Positions 53,065 to 64,000 of a stretch of 64,000 nucleotides of DNA are shown piece by piece. A program made the position numbers and the translations under genes. This stretch comes from Tubulanus polymorphus (lineage: Eukaryota; Nemertea; Palaeonemertea; Tubulaniformes; Tubulanidae). The notes below the pieces were generated by a model. It was given only the letters and a program-made list of their open reading frames with translations, was not told the origin of the DNA and made no database searches. Every line of letters starts with the position of its first letter. The stretch's first letter is position 1. The stretch is taken from NCBI RefSeq assembly GCF_964204645.1, contig NC_134026.1, forward strand, positions 15,152,450 through 15,216,449. The letters run 5' to 3'.

Positions 53065-54647
53065 AAACTAAAATAACGCGAGAAAACAATGATTTTGATT
53101 TTGTCGCCCGCGACAATTCATTATTTTGGTTTTGTCACACGCGACAATTCAATATTTTGGTTTTATCGCCCGCGACAATTCATTATTTTGGTTTTGTCGC
53201 CCGCGAAAATTCAATATTTTGGTTTTGTCGCCCTCGACAATTCAATATTTTGGTTTTATCGCCAGCGACAATTCATTATTTTGGTTTTGTCGCCTGCGAC
53301 AATTCTTCTTTTTGGTTTTGTCGCCCGCGACAATTCATTATTTTGGTTTTATATTTTGTTTTTGTCGCCCGCGACAATTCAATATTTTGGTTTTATCGCC
53401 CGCGACAATTCAATATTTTGGTTTTATCGCCCGCGACAATTCACCATTTTGGTTTTGTCGCCCGCGACAATTCACCATTTTGGTTTTGTCGCCCGCAACA
53501 ATTCATTATTTTGGTTTTGTCACCCGCGACAATTCATTATTTTGGTTTTATCGCCCGCGACAATTCATTATTTTGGTTTTATCGCCCGCGACAATTCTTC
53601 TTTTTGGTTTTGTCGCCCGCGACAATTCATTATTTTGGTTTTATATTTTGTTTTAGTCGCCCGCGACAATTCATTATCTTAATTTAATCGCCCGCAACAA
53701 TTCAATATTTTGGTTTTATCGCCCGCGATAATTCATTATTTTGGTTTTATCGCCGGCGACAATTCATTATTTTGGTTTTGTCACCCGAGACAATTCATCA
53801 TTTTGGTTTTATCGCCCGCGACAATTCACCATTTTGGTTTTGTCGCCTGGACAATTCACCATTTTGGTTCTATCGCCCGCGACAATTCATTATTTTGGTT
53901 TTGTCGCCCCCACAATTCTTTTTTTGGTTTTGTCGCCCGCGGCAATTCATTAGTTTGGTTTTGTCGCCCGCGACAATTCATTATTTTGGTTTTATCGCCC
54001 GCGACAATTCATTATTTTGGTTTTATCACCCGTGACAATTCATTCGTTTGGTTTTGTCGCACGCGACAATTCATTATTTTGGTTTTATCGCCCGCAACAA
54101 TTTTTTTTTTGTCGCGGTTTTATCGCCTGCGACAATTCAATATTTTGGTTTTATCGCCAGCGACAATTCATTATTTTGGTTTTATCGCCTGCGACAATTC
54201 ATTATTTTGGTTTTATCGCCCGCGACAATTTTTTTTGTCGCGGTTTTATCGCCTGCGACAATTCAATATTTTGGTTTTGTCACCTGCGACAATTCAATAT
54301 TTTGGTTTTATCGCCAGCGACAATTCATTATTTTGGTTTTATCGCCTGCGACAATTCATTATTTTGGTTTTGTCGCACGCGACAATTCATTATTTTGGTT
54401 TCATCGCCCGCGACAATTTTTTTTTTGTCGCGGTTTTATCGCCTGCGACAATTCTATATTTTGGTTTTATCGCCAGCGACAATTCATTATTTTGGTTTTA
54501 TCGCCCGCGACAATTCATTATTTTGGTTTTATCGCCCGTGACAATTCATTATTTTGGTTTTATCGCCCGCGACAATTCATTAATTTGGTTTTGTCGCCCG
54601 CGACAATTCAATATTTTGGTTTTGTCGCCCGCGACAAAACAAGTATA
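53065..54647 (+). repeat. 31-bp tandem array in A2
   Basis: Complement of the A1 array, about 50 units. Variants with a T-run and GTCGCGGTTTTATCG mark units at about 54100, 54228 and 54418. All three plus frames are largely open. Confidence 0.9.
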
Positions 54648-55918
54648 TTGTGTCGCCACCACTCATCGACCTACGCTCCCTTGCGACGGGTTGCGACTTT
54701 CAGCAACGCCAGTCACAAGGAGTCGCACGTGTTCAACTTTCTGCAACGCGACAATCGTATTGCAACTGACTTGCACCGAAACTTGTCACAAGGCCGACCT
54801 ACGTCCGGCGATAAGTTACTGCGGAGCCCCAGAAATATCCTTTTTTTTCGTTCAAAAGACCTTTCGCTTGAAAATTCTTTCGTCGGAACAAAATTTATTT
54901 CGCTCTAACCAATAATATTCTGTTCGATTGAACCAATTTGAAAAAATCGTTAGAATAAAGTTGAACAAACTTTTTTTGTCCAAACGAAATGTTTTTCGTT
55001 CGAACAATCGTTCGATCGAACAGAATCGTTTTAATTTGAACAAAATTTTCTTGTAAGAACATTAAGTTTTTCATTCAAACAAGTATATTGTAAAGAGTTT
55101 TTTTTCCGAACCAAAAGTATTAAGTATTTCGTTCAATCAAACAGAATTGTTTTCATTCAAACATTCGTTCGAAAAAATTGTTTTCGCTCAACCAAATATT
55201 TTTGACGGGACAAAAAGTTTTTCATTTCAACAATAACATAGCTTTTCATTCGAACACATTTTTAATAAGAATGAAGTAAGTTATGGCTCAAACAAAAAGC
55301 GTATTGTTCGATCAAACTGAATTGTTTTCACTTGAACAAGATTTTCTTGTCGGAACATTAAGTTTTTTGGTCGAAGAGCGTGTTAAGTTCGTTTTTTGGA
55401 AATTTACTCGGTCTGGTATATTTTGGATTACTGTGTATGTCATTTGTCAGGACATTAAACACAAGACGACTTAGGATACTACGTTGCGTGACTCCACTAG
55501 TTAGACCGACTTATTCCATGATGAGGCGTTCGGTTGATTTCGGCTACAAGTTTTCGTTCAGAGATAACTGCTGAGCCATTTGGGAGACCTATCATTGATA
55601 CTGTTTCCTAATAGCCTGTTTAGTTAATGGCTGATGTTGTGCCTTATCAAATGCTTTGTCGAAATCCACCGTTGAACAGGATTCTAAGACCGTGCAGAAA
55701 ACCCGTTATCGCTGCTTTGCAGCTATATTTTCAATTTATTTTCTTAATGTGTTCTAGTTTTATTATGCCTTGCTTTTTTAGATTTATCTATATTAATTTT
55801 ACATGTTGAACAGTAGTACTTCTTATTTGCTTCCATTTTAATACAAATTTTTTAAATTAAAATTGATTTTAGAAGTTGTTCATATATAAAATATTCATTT
55901 ATATGAATATTATTAGAG

Positions 55919-56068
55919 CAATTGGTAATGTCTTGTTTCAAGTCAAAGGTTGAGGGGGCGAGTGAGTAGAAAAATGAAAATAAATTCGAGCGTGCGAGAA
56001 TTTATTTTCATTTTTTTATGAGCTCGACCTCTCGACCTTTGGCTTGAAACAAGACATTACCAATTACT
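55919..56068. mobile_element. Foldback element (150 bp)
   Basis: ATTGGTAATGTCTTGTTTCA at the left and its complement at the right, then matching inner arms (AAAGGTTGAG, AAAATGAAAATAAATTC) around GAGCGTGCGAG. Confidence 0.75.
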
Positions 56069-57680
56069 GCTGTATCCTTAATTCCTGTAATGGAGGACGC
56101 AATCTTGTTGCGGCAAACAGTACAAATAGCTAGAAAAAGCAACAATAGTCCATTGGCAAACTTAAAGCAAGCGTAAATTGGTTGTTTAGGTTTTTCGAAG
56201 GGGAGAATGTTTGGGAAAATTAATGTTTAATCATCATTGAGATATAGTTGAGCTGTACACAAGGAATTAGTTTGTAGTCCGATATCCGTGATTACCTCTG
56301 GCGTGGAGAGATACAATCTAAAACCAACCGTAGAGTCAAATATTTTACTACAATTTTTCATGATCAATAAAAAGATTAATAGACATTCCACTCCATTTTA
56401 AACTCATTTATCTTTACACAAACTCCAACTTGTTGAACATTTCAAAATCGCGTGGCTTGAATTATTACGATAACTAAAATTAGGGACCACGATACTTGCT
56501 CATCTACACTGGCTACCAACAGAGGATTGAATTTGAGTGTTTGATGTTGTAACAATACCATACTAAATTATGGATTCAGTTGCTACTTTTTGATTGAACA
56601 TTTATATCACATATTGGGCATCATTTTTACCAGTATATATGGAATAACCTATCCATATGTCAATTTTATATAATCTGACTTTTGAGATTCAATTAATGCA
56701 TTCATATGCGGTCGTAGCATTCAATAGCCATCACAGACTGGCTCTTTATTATTTCCTTAGCGATACCTTTGGCGGACGATCCCACGCGTTTCTTGCTCCT
56801 GCCCTAGAATTCTCAATATTCGTCATGGACCCCGATTTGAATTTTAATTCAAAAGACTCCTAAAATACACCAGTTTACTCGATTACTCTGAAGCGCCTTT
56901 GAACAAGAATCAGTGAAATTTGGGCTTTATCAGTTTTATTCATCATTCGAACCCACGAATCTCGTATCCTATGAATGGAGACCCATCCTCGTAAGAGAAT
57001 GAATAGGCTCTGTTGCGTTCATATCATTTATGATATCAATGAGGCTACGTTTCATCTTTAATTGTGATTTCAATTAAAGATGACACGATGCCTCATATCA
57101 TTATGTTATATTTTTTAAAGTGGGTGAGAATATATTCTTATGTTTTTATTTCTCTGAATGATGCTATTTAAGAGTTCAATTATTTCAGTCTACCAAACAC
57201 AGGATTATTCTGTATGTTCCGTGACCTGTCCTTCCATAACTTGCATTTTAGGTATTTTTCGTGGATGACTGAAAGCTGCTGTCCCTTTCTAGTAATTTGA
57301 TGATATCTGTCTAAATTTAAATTTTGAAAAGGGATCAGGCATATCTCCTTGTTTGACTAAGTATGAACTCAACTTTATGAGACACTCCCTTAAAAGGCGC
57401 CGAAGTAAAATCATGTGTCGAGTGGAGATCATATTGTATCAGAATTACTTCAAAATCGGAGAAAATTGAATATTTTGAAAATAATGAATTTATGTTTAAA
57501 TCCGTTACAACTGGAGCAATTTTCATAAAAAAATATCTATGGAATCAGCGAAATGTAATTAAGAAGAATACTATGTTTAACATGTTATCAATGACATTTG
57601 AAGAAAGTTTTCTGAATTCGTCAACTGTGAAACTAGTGTCAACCAGATGTGTTCCCATTATACAACCGACCGCGAGCCGA
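56068..57680. repeat. Long duplicated segment, copy 1
   Basis: Matches 62371-64000 in direct orientation through several landmarks (ATATCCGTGATTACCTCTGG, CATATGCGGTCGT..., CTGCTGTCCCTTTCTAGTAA, ATCATGTGTCGAGTGGAGAT). No conserved coding frame between the copies was seen. Confidence 0.8.
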
Positions 57681-59285
57681 GTCGATGTGAGATGTGTCAT
57701 GATCGCAGTTCTGACATTTTGAATATATTGTGATATTTGAAATTATTAACTTATAGTTGGAATTATTAACTTCATTTCAATTGAATTATAATTTTGATAT
57801 TAAAAGCACCTTTTGGAATTAATATCATTGATATCAACAGTTAAGTAATAGTACTATGGATGCAACCCTTCTTATTATCCTCACATGTAAATTTCAAATG
57901 AACTGCTGTGTCCAAGTACCGTTGACCTGTTGATATCAGTACAGTTAAGCAAACAACCGGACATAGTCCAGTAATTAAAACATCCCAGGGGTTTGAAGGG
58001 ATGCCAAATTCTGAGCTGCAGAATCATGATATCATTCCTAAGGTTTCCTCCACTAAAATGACTAGTTTAAATCACGTGACCCCTGGTCCTGTGACATTTA
58101 GGTATAGAATACCCCTGAGTTTAACTTGCGGGGTTGGTTGGTTAAGATTGGACTTTGAACATACCAAAGCCAAAACTTTCAGGTCTAAAAATTCTTCTAC
58201 TGGTAGTCTGGATAAATAACAGTACGAACAAAATTGCGATATAAAAAATTGTTGGAATTGATTTGACTCTCTTATAATTAACTCATATATATCTTTGCGT
58301 GTGACGATTGACTACACCTATGAAATAAACTAACGTGATGTACCGAAGAACTTCGCTATTCAGGTTTTTTCGTGTTCTCGATTCCGGATCTTAAGATCTT
58401 ACAAGTTCATACATTGTGTGTTGACACCGTGCATCATCACAGATGTGGCCTACACTGAATATCGCAAGTGCTACCGCCGGTTTTTAGGTGCCTCTGAATT
58501 TAAAAAAACTGAACAATTGCCATTTGGAAAGGGCCTAGTTAGAGAAAATACTAGATGTGTATATCGTGTGATACATGCTCCATATTTCATGTGCGTTTGG
58601 AATTTAACCTTGTTTATAACGAAACACACATGTTTTATGCTATTTTAGATTAAAAAAGAGCCAATGATAGTGTTTTATGAGACCCTCAAATAACGTCAAC
58701 TTGAAATATTAACGAAACATTTTTTTGACGGAAATATCGTTACCATCGAATTTTCAAACTTGAAGGAATGGTTTAATGCCTTGGTGACCACTGGTCTAGT
58801 ACGCGGTTTTCTGAAACAAAAGTGGCCAAGTCGTAAGAACAACTATTGTAACAAATGATTTCAAATATTAGTTTGCCCAATGCGTTTAATGATTTAATTA
58901 ATTGGAATCGCGCTGATTGGTTGAAAGACGGATGTTAGTCATCGTGTGATATAATAGTTTTTTTTAAGCATTGATTAACCATAGATTTTAATCTTATCAT
59001 ATCTTATTTGTAGGCGCTTCCCGCAAACATTTTCTATTCGTTGAGTTTTCAAACGCAGTACTGTTCAGATGATTCAAGCTTCGAGTCAAGTAGTAAAAAA
59101 GTTTATGTATTAGCATTACTATGCAGTGAAAATAACGAACTGCGGCAAGTGAGGTGCTGTGATCCAGATGTGTAACCCATTTATGGGTAATAAATTTCCA
59201 TCATGTCGACGCTATTCACAACCAGTGGCAAAACATACTGCTGGTCTCTAGAATTATCAATACGACGACAAGCACTTTCGAATTC
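57681..59285. other. Anonymous DNA without recognised genes
   Basis: Several short frames on both strands, none with a domain or plausible splice context. Confidence 0.45.
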
Positions 59286-59925
59286 CGACCACGATATTCG
59301 AGAAGTTTCACTTGGGCAGTGGTGGAAAGTGATGGTCAATTTATGAATTTTCAATGGCGAATCCTTTCTGGTTTTACACCAAATGCGGTACCGGTATATC
59401 GTTCTTATATTCGAGAAGTTCAAATTGGTCAGTGGTGGTCAGTGATGGTCAATTTATGAATTTTCAATGGCGAATCTTTTCTAGTTTCACACAAAATGCG
59501 GTACCGGTATATCGTTCTTATATTCGAGAAGTTTAAATTGGTCAGTGGTGGTCAGTGATGGTCAATTTATGAATTTTCAATGGCGAATCCTTTCTAGTTT
59601 CATACCAAACGCGGTACCGGTATATCTTTCTCACATTTGAGAAATTTAAATTGGTCATTGGTGGTCAGTGATGGCCAATTCATGAATTTTTAATGGCGAA
59701 TCATTTCTAGTTTGACACCATAACGCGGTAGGCCTACGGTATATCTTTCTCATATTCGAGAAGTATGAATTGGTCAGTGGTGGTCAGTGATGGTCAATTT
59801 ATTAATTCTCAATATTTATGGCGAATCCTTTCTAGTTTGACATCATAACGCGGTATATCGTTCTCATATTCGAGAAGTTTGAATTGGTCAGTGGTGGTCA
59901 GTGATGGTCAGTTTATCGAATTTGC
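59286..59925. repeat. Minisatellite, unit about 105-120 bp, about six copies
   Basis: Each unit has CATATTCGAGAAGTTT, AATTGGTCAGTGGTGGTCAG, TGATGGTCAATTTATGAATT and GCGGTACCGGTATATC. Copies diverge by roughly 10% by eye, with small indels. Confidence 0.85.
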
Positions 59926-62370
59926 AATGATATTCCTTAGTAGTTTGAAAAGAAACATGACTTGAAAAACCGAAATTCGAAGTCAAGTGTTTGAGACTCG
60001 GGGATATCTCAATTGGTCAGTTTCTGACCATCGTGGTGTCACCATTGTGGTCTATAGCTCAAATGAAACATGTGGAACCGATGAAAGGGGCCCTAAAAGC
60101 GTAAGTCATTTCCTGAGTGATGTGATCCAAAAATGCCCTAGGCCTAACTGGAAAAGGCAGTCTCTCAATTGGACAACACCAAATCGGACAGGACAATTAA
60201 AATTTGGGAAGGCCACACGCTTTCTAGAAGCCCACGCGGTACACTTTTAGCGTATTATTATGAAATCTTTTTTTAAACCACCATGTACGATATGAAGTAA
60301 TAAGCATCGTTCATTATGAGAATGCCGGTTTGCTAGCGTATCTATTTAACACCCGTATTGCTCGGGTTAGTTTTACTATCAACGGGTGGCGCTGTATGTA
60401 AATTTCACATAAATCAACGACTTTCGGCTATTAGCGGTACTTAAGACCACTTGAAAACATCATAGTCAATTACGGTAGTAGTGAACATAAAAAGATACAG
60501 TACAAACATACAGTACGGTGTACAGTTAAGGACATGATTCCATAGGACCCATACCAGAGACATTTTGTTCAGATAAGGACTATTAGTTAAACACTAATCT
60601 TCATTTTCAGCAATTAACGATCTGGTGAATTAATTAGTGATTCGGTCTTTCGGTGGTTCGAGATAAAATGCCCGCAAAATAAGAACCTAACGAACCAGGG
60701 CTGACCACAAATTGCCCAACAGATAAATTTTCGAAACGACACAATCCAATCATGTTTGGTAACAAATGTGGCGTGGACCATGGTCTTTTAACTGACCAAT
60801 GCATGACCAGTACTGACCAAATAGTAAATTATTTGTTTGCAAACAATTAAGTTGTTTGGTGTCAAATATGATGTGGGCATTAATCTAAAAATTGTTTAGC
60901 TGACCAATGCTTGACCAGTACTGACCAGTTACCAGTGCTAGCCAGAACCCCCATAAGTAATTTATATGTTTAGTGAATCCTTCGTTGGTACTACTAGCTC
61001 TTACATTTAAATTTGTCGCTTGAAAAAGTCTTGTCCGATTTTTGTTGTAGGTAGCGAGCTAACTTTGAAATTCCGCTAAAATGCATAAGATTTTTACGTA
61101 GGGTTTTGAACGAACAACGTTTCCATTTGTAATTGTAACGTGCGCATTTGAGCCTGTAACGTGCACATTTCACTCGCGTGAACGTGCGTATCGGTACCAA
61201 CATGCGAGACTTGTCAAACTTTTACGATCAAGACTTTTAAACTGAACAAAGAAGATATCATATCATATTATATATACATGAATAGATGGAATGATAATGT
61301 AGTAGTTTTAAATGTTTCGTAGCTGCTGTCCACTGACCACAGATCAAAGCTAATTGCCTGATATGAAATATATTTTTGTTATAGAGATGTAGTAGATCAG
61401 TGAGAATTCAAACTTATGGTTAATTTTGAGTGATCACAATGCTAACCTATAGAGAAAGCTGTAAGTCCTAAGAAAATATGCATTAAGTATAACATATCTT
61501 TCAATATAATGATGAAGTATTCAACTAGCCATCACAACAATAGTTTGACTTATCTTATTGAAAAAACCGGAGTGTTAATGGGAAAACCTTGAATTCGAAA
61601 CAATTCCACACTCAATCGTTTACTTTGAAAACACAATTTTCATTTTGTGGACATGTATTTTTTTCTGCACCAAAAGCATGAAGTATATTATCTTTGCTTG
61701 TAAAAATTTGAAATTTTGGGGAAGATTTTTGGCCTCGTTAACCTGTGAACACGTCCTTCGTTTATTTTCTAAGACCGACCCTTGAAATAATGCTGAGAGT
61801 TCCGAGGATAATTTTGGTAGGATGTAAACCTAGGCTGCTTCGTATCCGTGGAGGGTTGCTAATACACAATAATCATAAGTACCATGAGATTCGATAGAAT
61901 ATCGTTTTTCAATCATACGTACACGAATCCGCGATATAAAGATAAATAATATGTTCATATACTTTTTACGTCTTATACTGTATATTTCTTTAGTAGTATA
62001 AATAAAGAGTGGATCAGCAGGCCACCTGAGACCATTCCACGATCTAAGGTCAGTTGCCAAAAGTTAGTAAGTTTACCAGTGGATAGTTAACATTTATAAT
62101 GACAATTAAATTTTCATTGCTAAAATAACTTTGTACTTGTTGACTCAAAAGCAGAGAATTGAAAATACGATAATACGATACGAAAACTCAGTGTACAAAT
62201 TCAAAAAGATTATCTCTAGTGAGAGATCGAACGTTGTGTCGTAATTTTCTAATGATAAAACATGGTTTGAAATTTGAAATGTGTACATAGTTGATCTTTT
62301 TCAATGTATTTAGTCATGTATCATATTGGATGATGGTTAATTTAAACTATCTTTTGAGAAACGGGTCCCA
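59926..62370. other. Anonymous DNA without recognised genes
   Basis: Two phrases of the type CTGACCAATGC(A/T)TGACCAGTACTGACCA (60800, 60900) are the only repeats noticed. Confidence 0.45.
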
Positions 62371-64000
62371 GAGCTGTATCCTTTACTCCTGTAATAGAGG
62401 ATGCAATCTATTTGCGACAAACAGCTAGTGCAAATAGCTAGAAAAGGTAACAATAGTGCATTGGCAAACTTAGAGCAAGCGTACATTGGTTGTTTAGGTT
62501 TTTCGAAGGGGAGAATTTGTGGGAAAATTAATCATTACTGAGATATATCCGTGGCGAGCTTTTCCAGGGATTTAAAAAGTTGAGCTGTACACAAGGAATT
62601 TTGTGTAGTCCAATATCCGTGATTACCTCTGGCGTGGAGAGATACAATCTAAAACCAACCCTAGAGTCAAATATTTTACCACAATTTTTTATGATCAATA
62701 AAAAGATTGAGTAATAGACATTCAAACAGTATTATCTAAATTCCACTCCATTTTAAACTCATTCATCTCTTCACAAACCCCAACTTGTTGAACAGTCCAC
62801 ATTAAAATTAGGGACCACTATTCTTGCTCATCTACACTGGCTACCAATCTAACAAAGGATTAAATTTGAGTGTTTGATGTTATAACAATATCAGACTGAA
62901 GTATGGATTCGGTTTCTACTTTTAATTGAACATTTATATCACATATAGGGCATCATTTTTACCAGTATATATTGAATAACCTATCCATATATCATCTTCA
63001 ATTTTATAAAATCTGACTTTTGAAATGTCATTCAATCAATGCATTCACATGCGGTCGTCGCTTTCAATAGCCACCACGGACTGGCTCCTTATTATTTCTT
63101 TGGTGATACCATTGGCAGACGATCCCACACGTTTCTTGCTCCAGCCCTAGAATGCTCAATATTCGTCATGAACCCCGATTTGAGTTTAAATTCAAAATAC
63201 TCCTAAAACACACCTGTTAACTAGATTACTCTAAAACACCTTTATGTGCAAGAATCAGTGAAATTGGCGCTTTATCAGTTGTATTCATCATTCGTACCCA
63301 CGAATCTCGTATCGTATCCTATTAATGTGGAGACCCATCCTCGTAAAGAGAATGAATAGGCTCTGTTGCGTTCATATCATTTGATATGAGGCTACGTGTC
63401 ATCTTCAATTGAAATCACGTTGTTTTTTTAAAGGGTGGGCGAGAATATATTCTTATGTTTTTGTTTCTCTGAATGTTGCTACGTATTTAAGAGTTCAATA
63501 ATTTCAGTCTACCAAACAAAGGATTTTCCGTATGTTTCGTGACATGTTTTTCCATAACCCTAGGAGAGCATTTTAGGTATTTTTTTGCGGATGACCGAAA
63601 GCTGCTGTCCCTTTCTAGTAATTTGATGATATCCGTCGAAATCTAAATTCTAAAAAGGAGTCAGGCATATCTTCTTTATTGACTAAATATGAACTCAACA
63701 ACAAGTGACACTCCCTTCAAAGGCGCCGAAGTAAAATCATGTGTCGAGTGGAGATGATATTGTGTCAGAATTTCTTCAAAATCGGAGAAAATTGAACATT
63801 TTAAAAATAATCATTTTACATTTATGTTTAAATCCGTTATAACTGGAGCAATTTTCATGAAAAAAATATCTATGGAATCAGCGAAATGTAATTAAGAGGA
63901 ATACTATGTTTAAAAAGTTATCAAAGACATTTGAAAAAAGTTTTCTGAATTCGTCAACTGTTAAACTAGTAACAACCAGATGTGTTCCCATTAAACCACC
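62371..64000. repeat. Long duplicated segment, copy 2 (runs off the window)
   Basis: Counterpart of 56068-57680 with indels, for example extra bases at 62540-62580 and a missing hairpin near 63390-63430. The similarity continues to the last base of the window. Confidence 0.8.

Larger units (their letters stand above)
51547..55727 (-). mobile_element. Helentron/HINE-like element A2 (4.2 kb), inverted relative to A1
   Basis: Read on the minus strand: same left end (hairpin, CGATAACGGGTTTTCTG), LINE scrap (55690-55435), GTTCGAACGAAA-rich block (55390-54840), 31-bp array (54647-53065), 1.4-kb unique part and right end. It lacks the foldback insertion of A1. Its right-end hairpin module is present four times in tandem (51548-51757) rather than once. 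Confidence 0.65.

Noticed and set aside
53710-54915. 401-codon open frame on the plus strand
   Set aside because: Same 31-bp array in A2. It ends in non-coding element sequence.

Overview
The window is eukaryotic, almost certainly from an aquatic invertebrate animal. It has a spliced gene with GT-AG introns and many families of animal transposable elements. The palindrome TAGGCCTA recurs in several anonymous stretches. No tRNA, rRNA or CRISPR locus is convincing. The phylum cannot be fixed from this window alone.

Layout. (1) 1-8640: very AT-rich remains of a Polinton/Maverick (adintovirus-like) element on the + strand. In order it holds the end of DNA polymerase B, a row of small genes, a penton-like protein, membrane proteins, a large conserved protein, the major capsid protein and a zinc-finger gene. 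Most genes carry frameshifts or stops, and the capsid gene is split by a 1.3-kb Helentron-like insertion (5873-7194). Most start codons sit in the same TAAATG motif. (2) 8641-14103, - strand: the 3' half of an env-bearing Ty3/gypsy element (integrase with chromodomain, F-type envelope, candidate 3' LTR). It lies inside Polinton DNA. (3) 14104-15690, - strand: a second, internally deleted Polinton remnant with an HNH nuclease gene and a Gly-Ser/Gly-Arg repeat gene. (4) 15690-17508: anonymous DNA with a foldback element. (5) 17509-27868: a complete, young Ty3/gypsy retrotransposon with 2-kb LTRs, a tRNA-Leu primer site, gag, a canonical -1 frameshift site, pol (one in-frame stop) and a third zinc-finger ORF behind a splice acceptor. 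(6) 27881-30386: dispersed repeats and a LINE fragment.

(7) About 31029-45122: a host-type gene of at least ten exons that I reconstructed from splice sites and matching phases. It encodes a KMT5B/C (SUV4-20)-like SET domain followed by zinc-finger exons. Its 8.6-kb sixth intron holds a 5.6-kb Helentron-like element (A1). Its stop codon lies in a palindromic repeat.

(8) 45093-64000: no convincing host gene. It holds palindromic elements, microsatellites, a 2.1-kb TIR element nested in a second Helentron-like copy, an inverted copy of A1 (A2, 51547-55727) with a large 31-bp tandem array, a minisatellite near 59.3 kb, and a 1.6-kb duplication (56.07 and 62.37 kb).

The main interest is the interplay of mobile elements: the Polinton gene-start motif, the Helentron-like ends that covary between families, the env/chromodomain and zinc-finger ORF3 retroelements, and the SET/zinc-finger gene among them.
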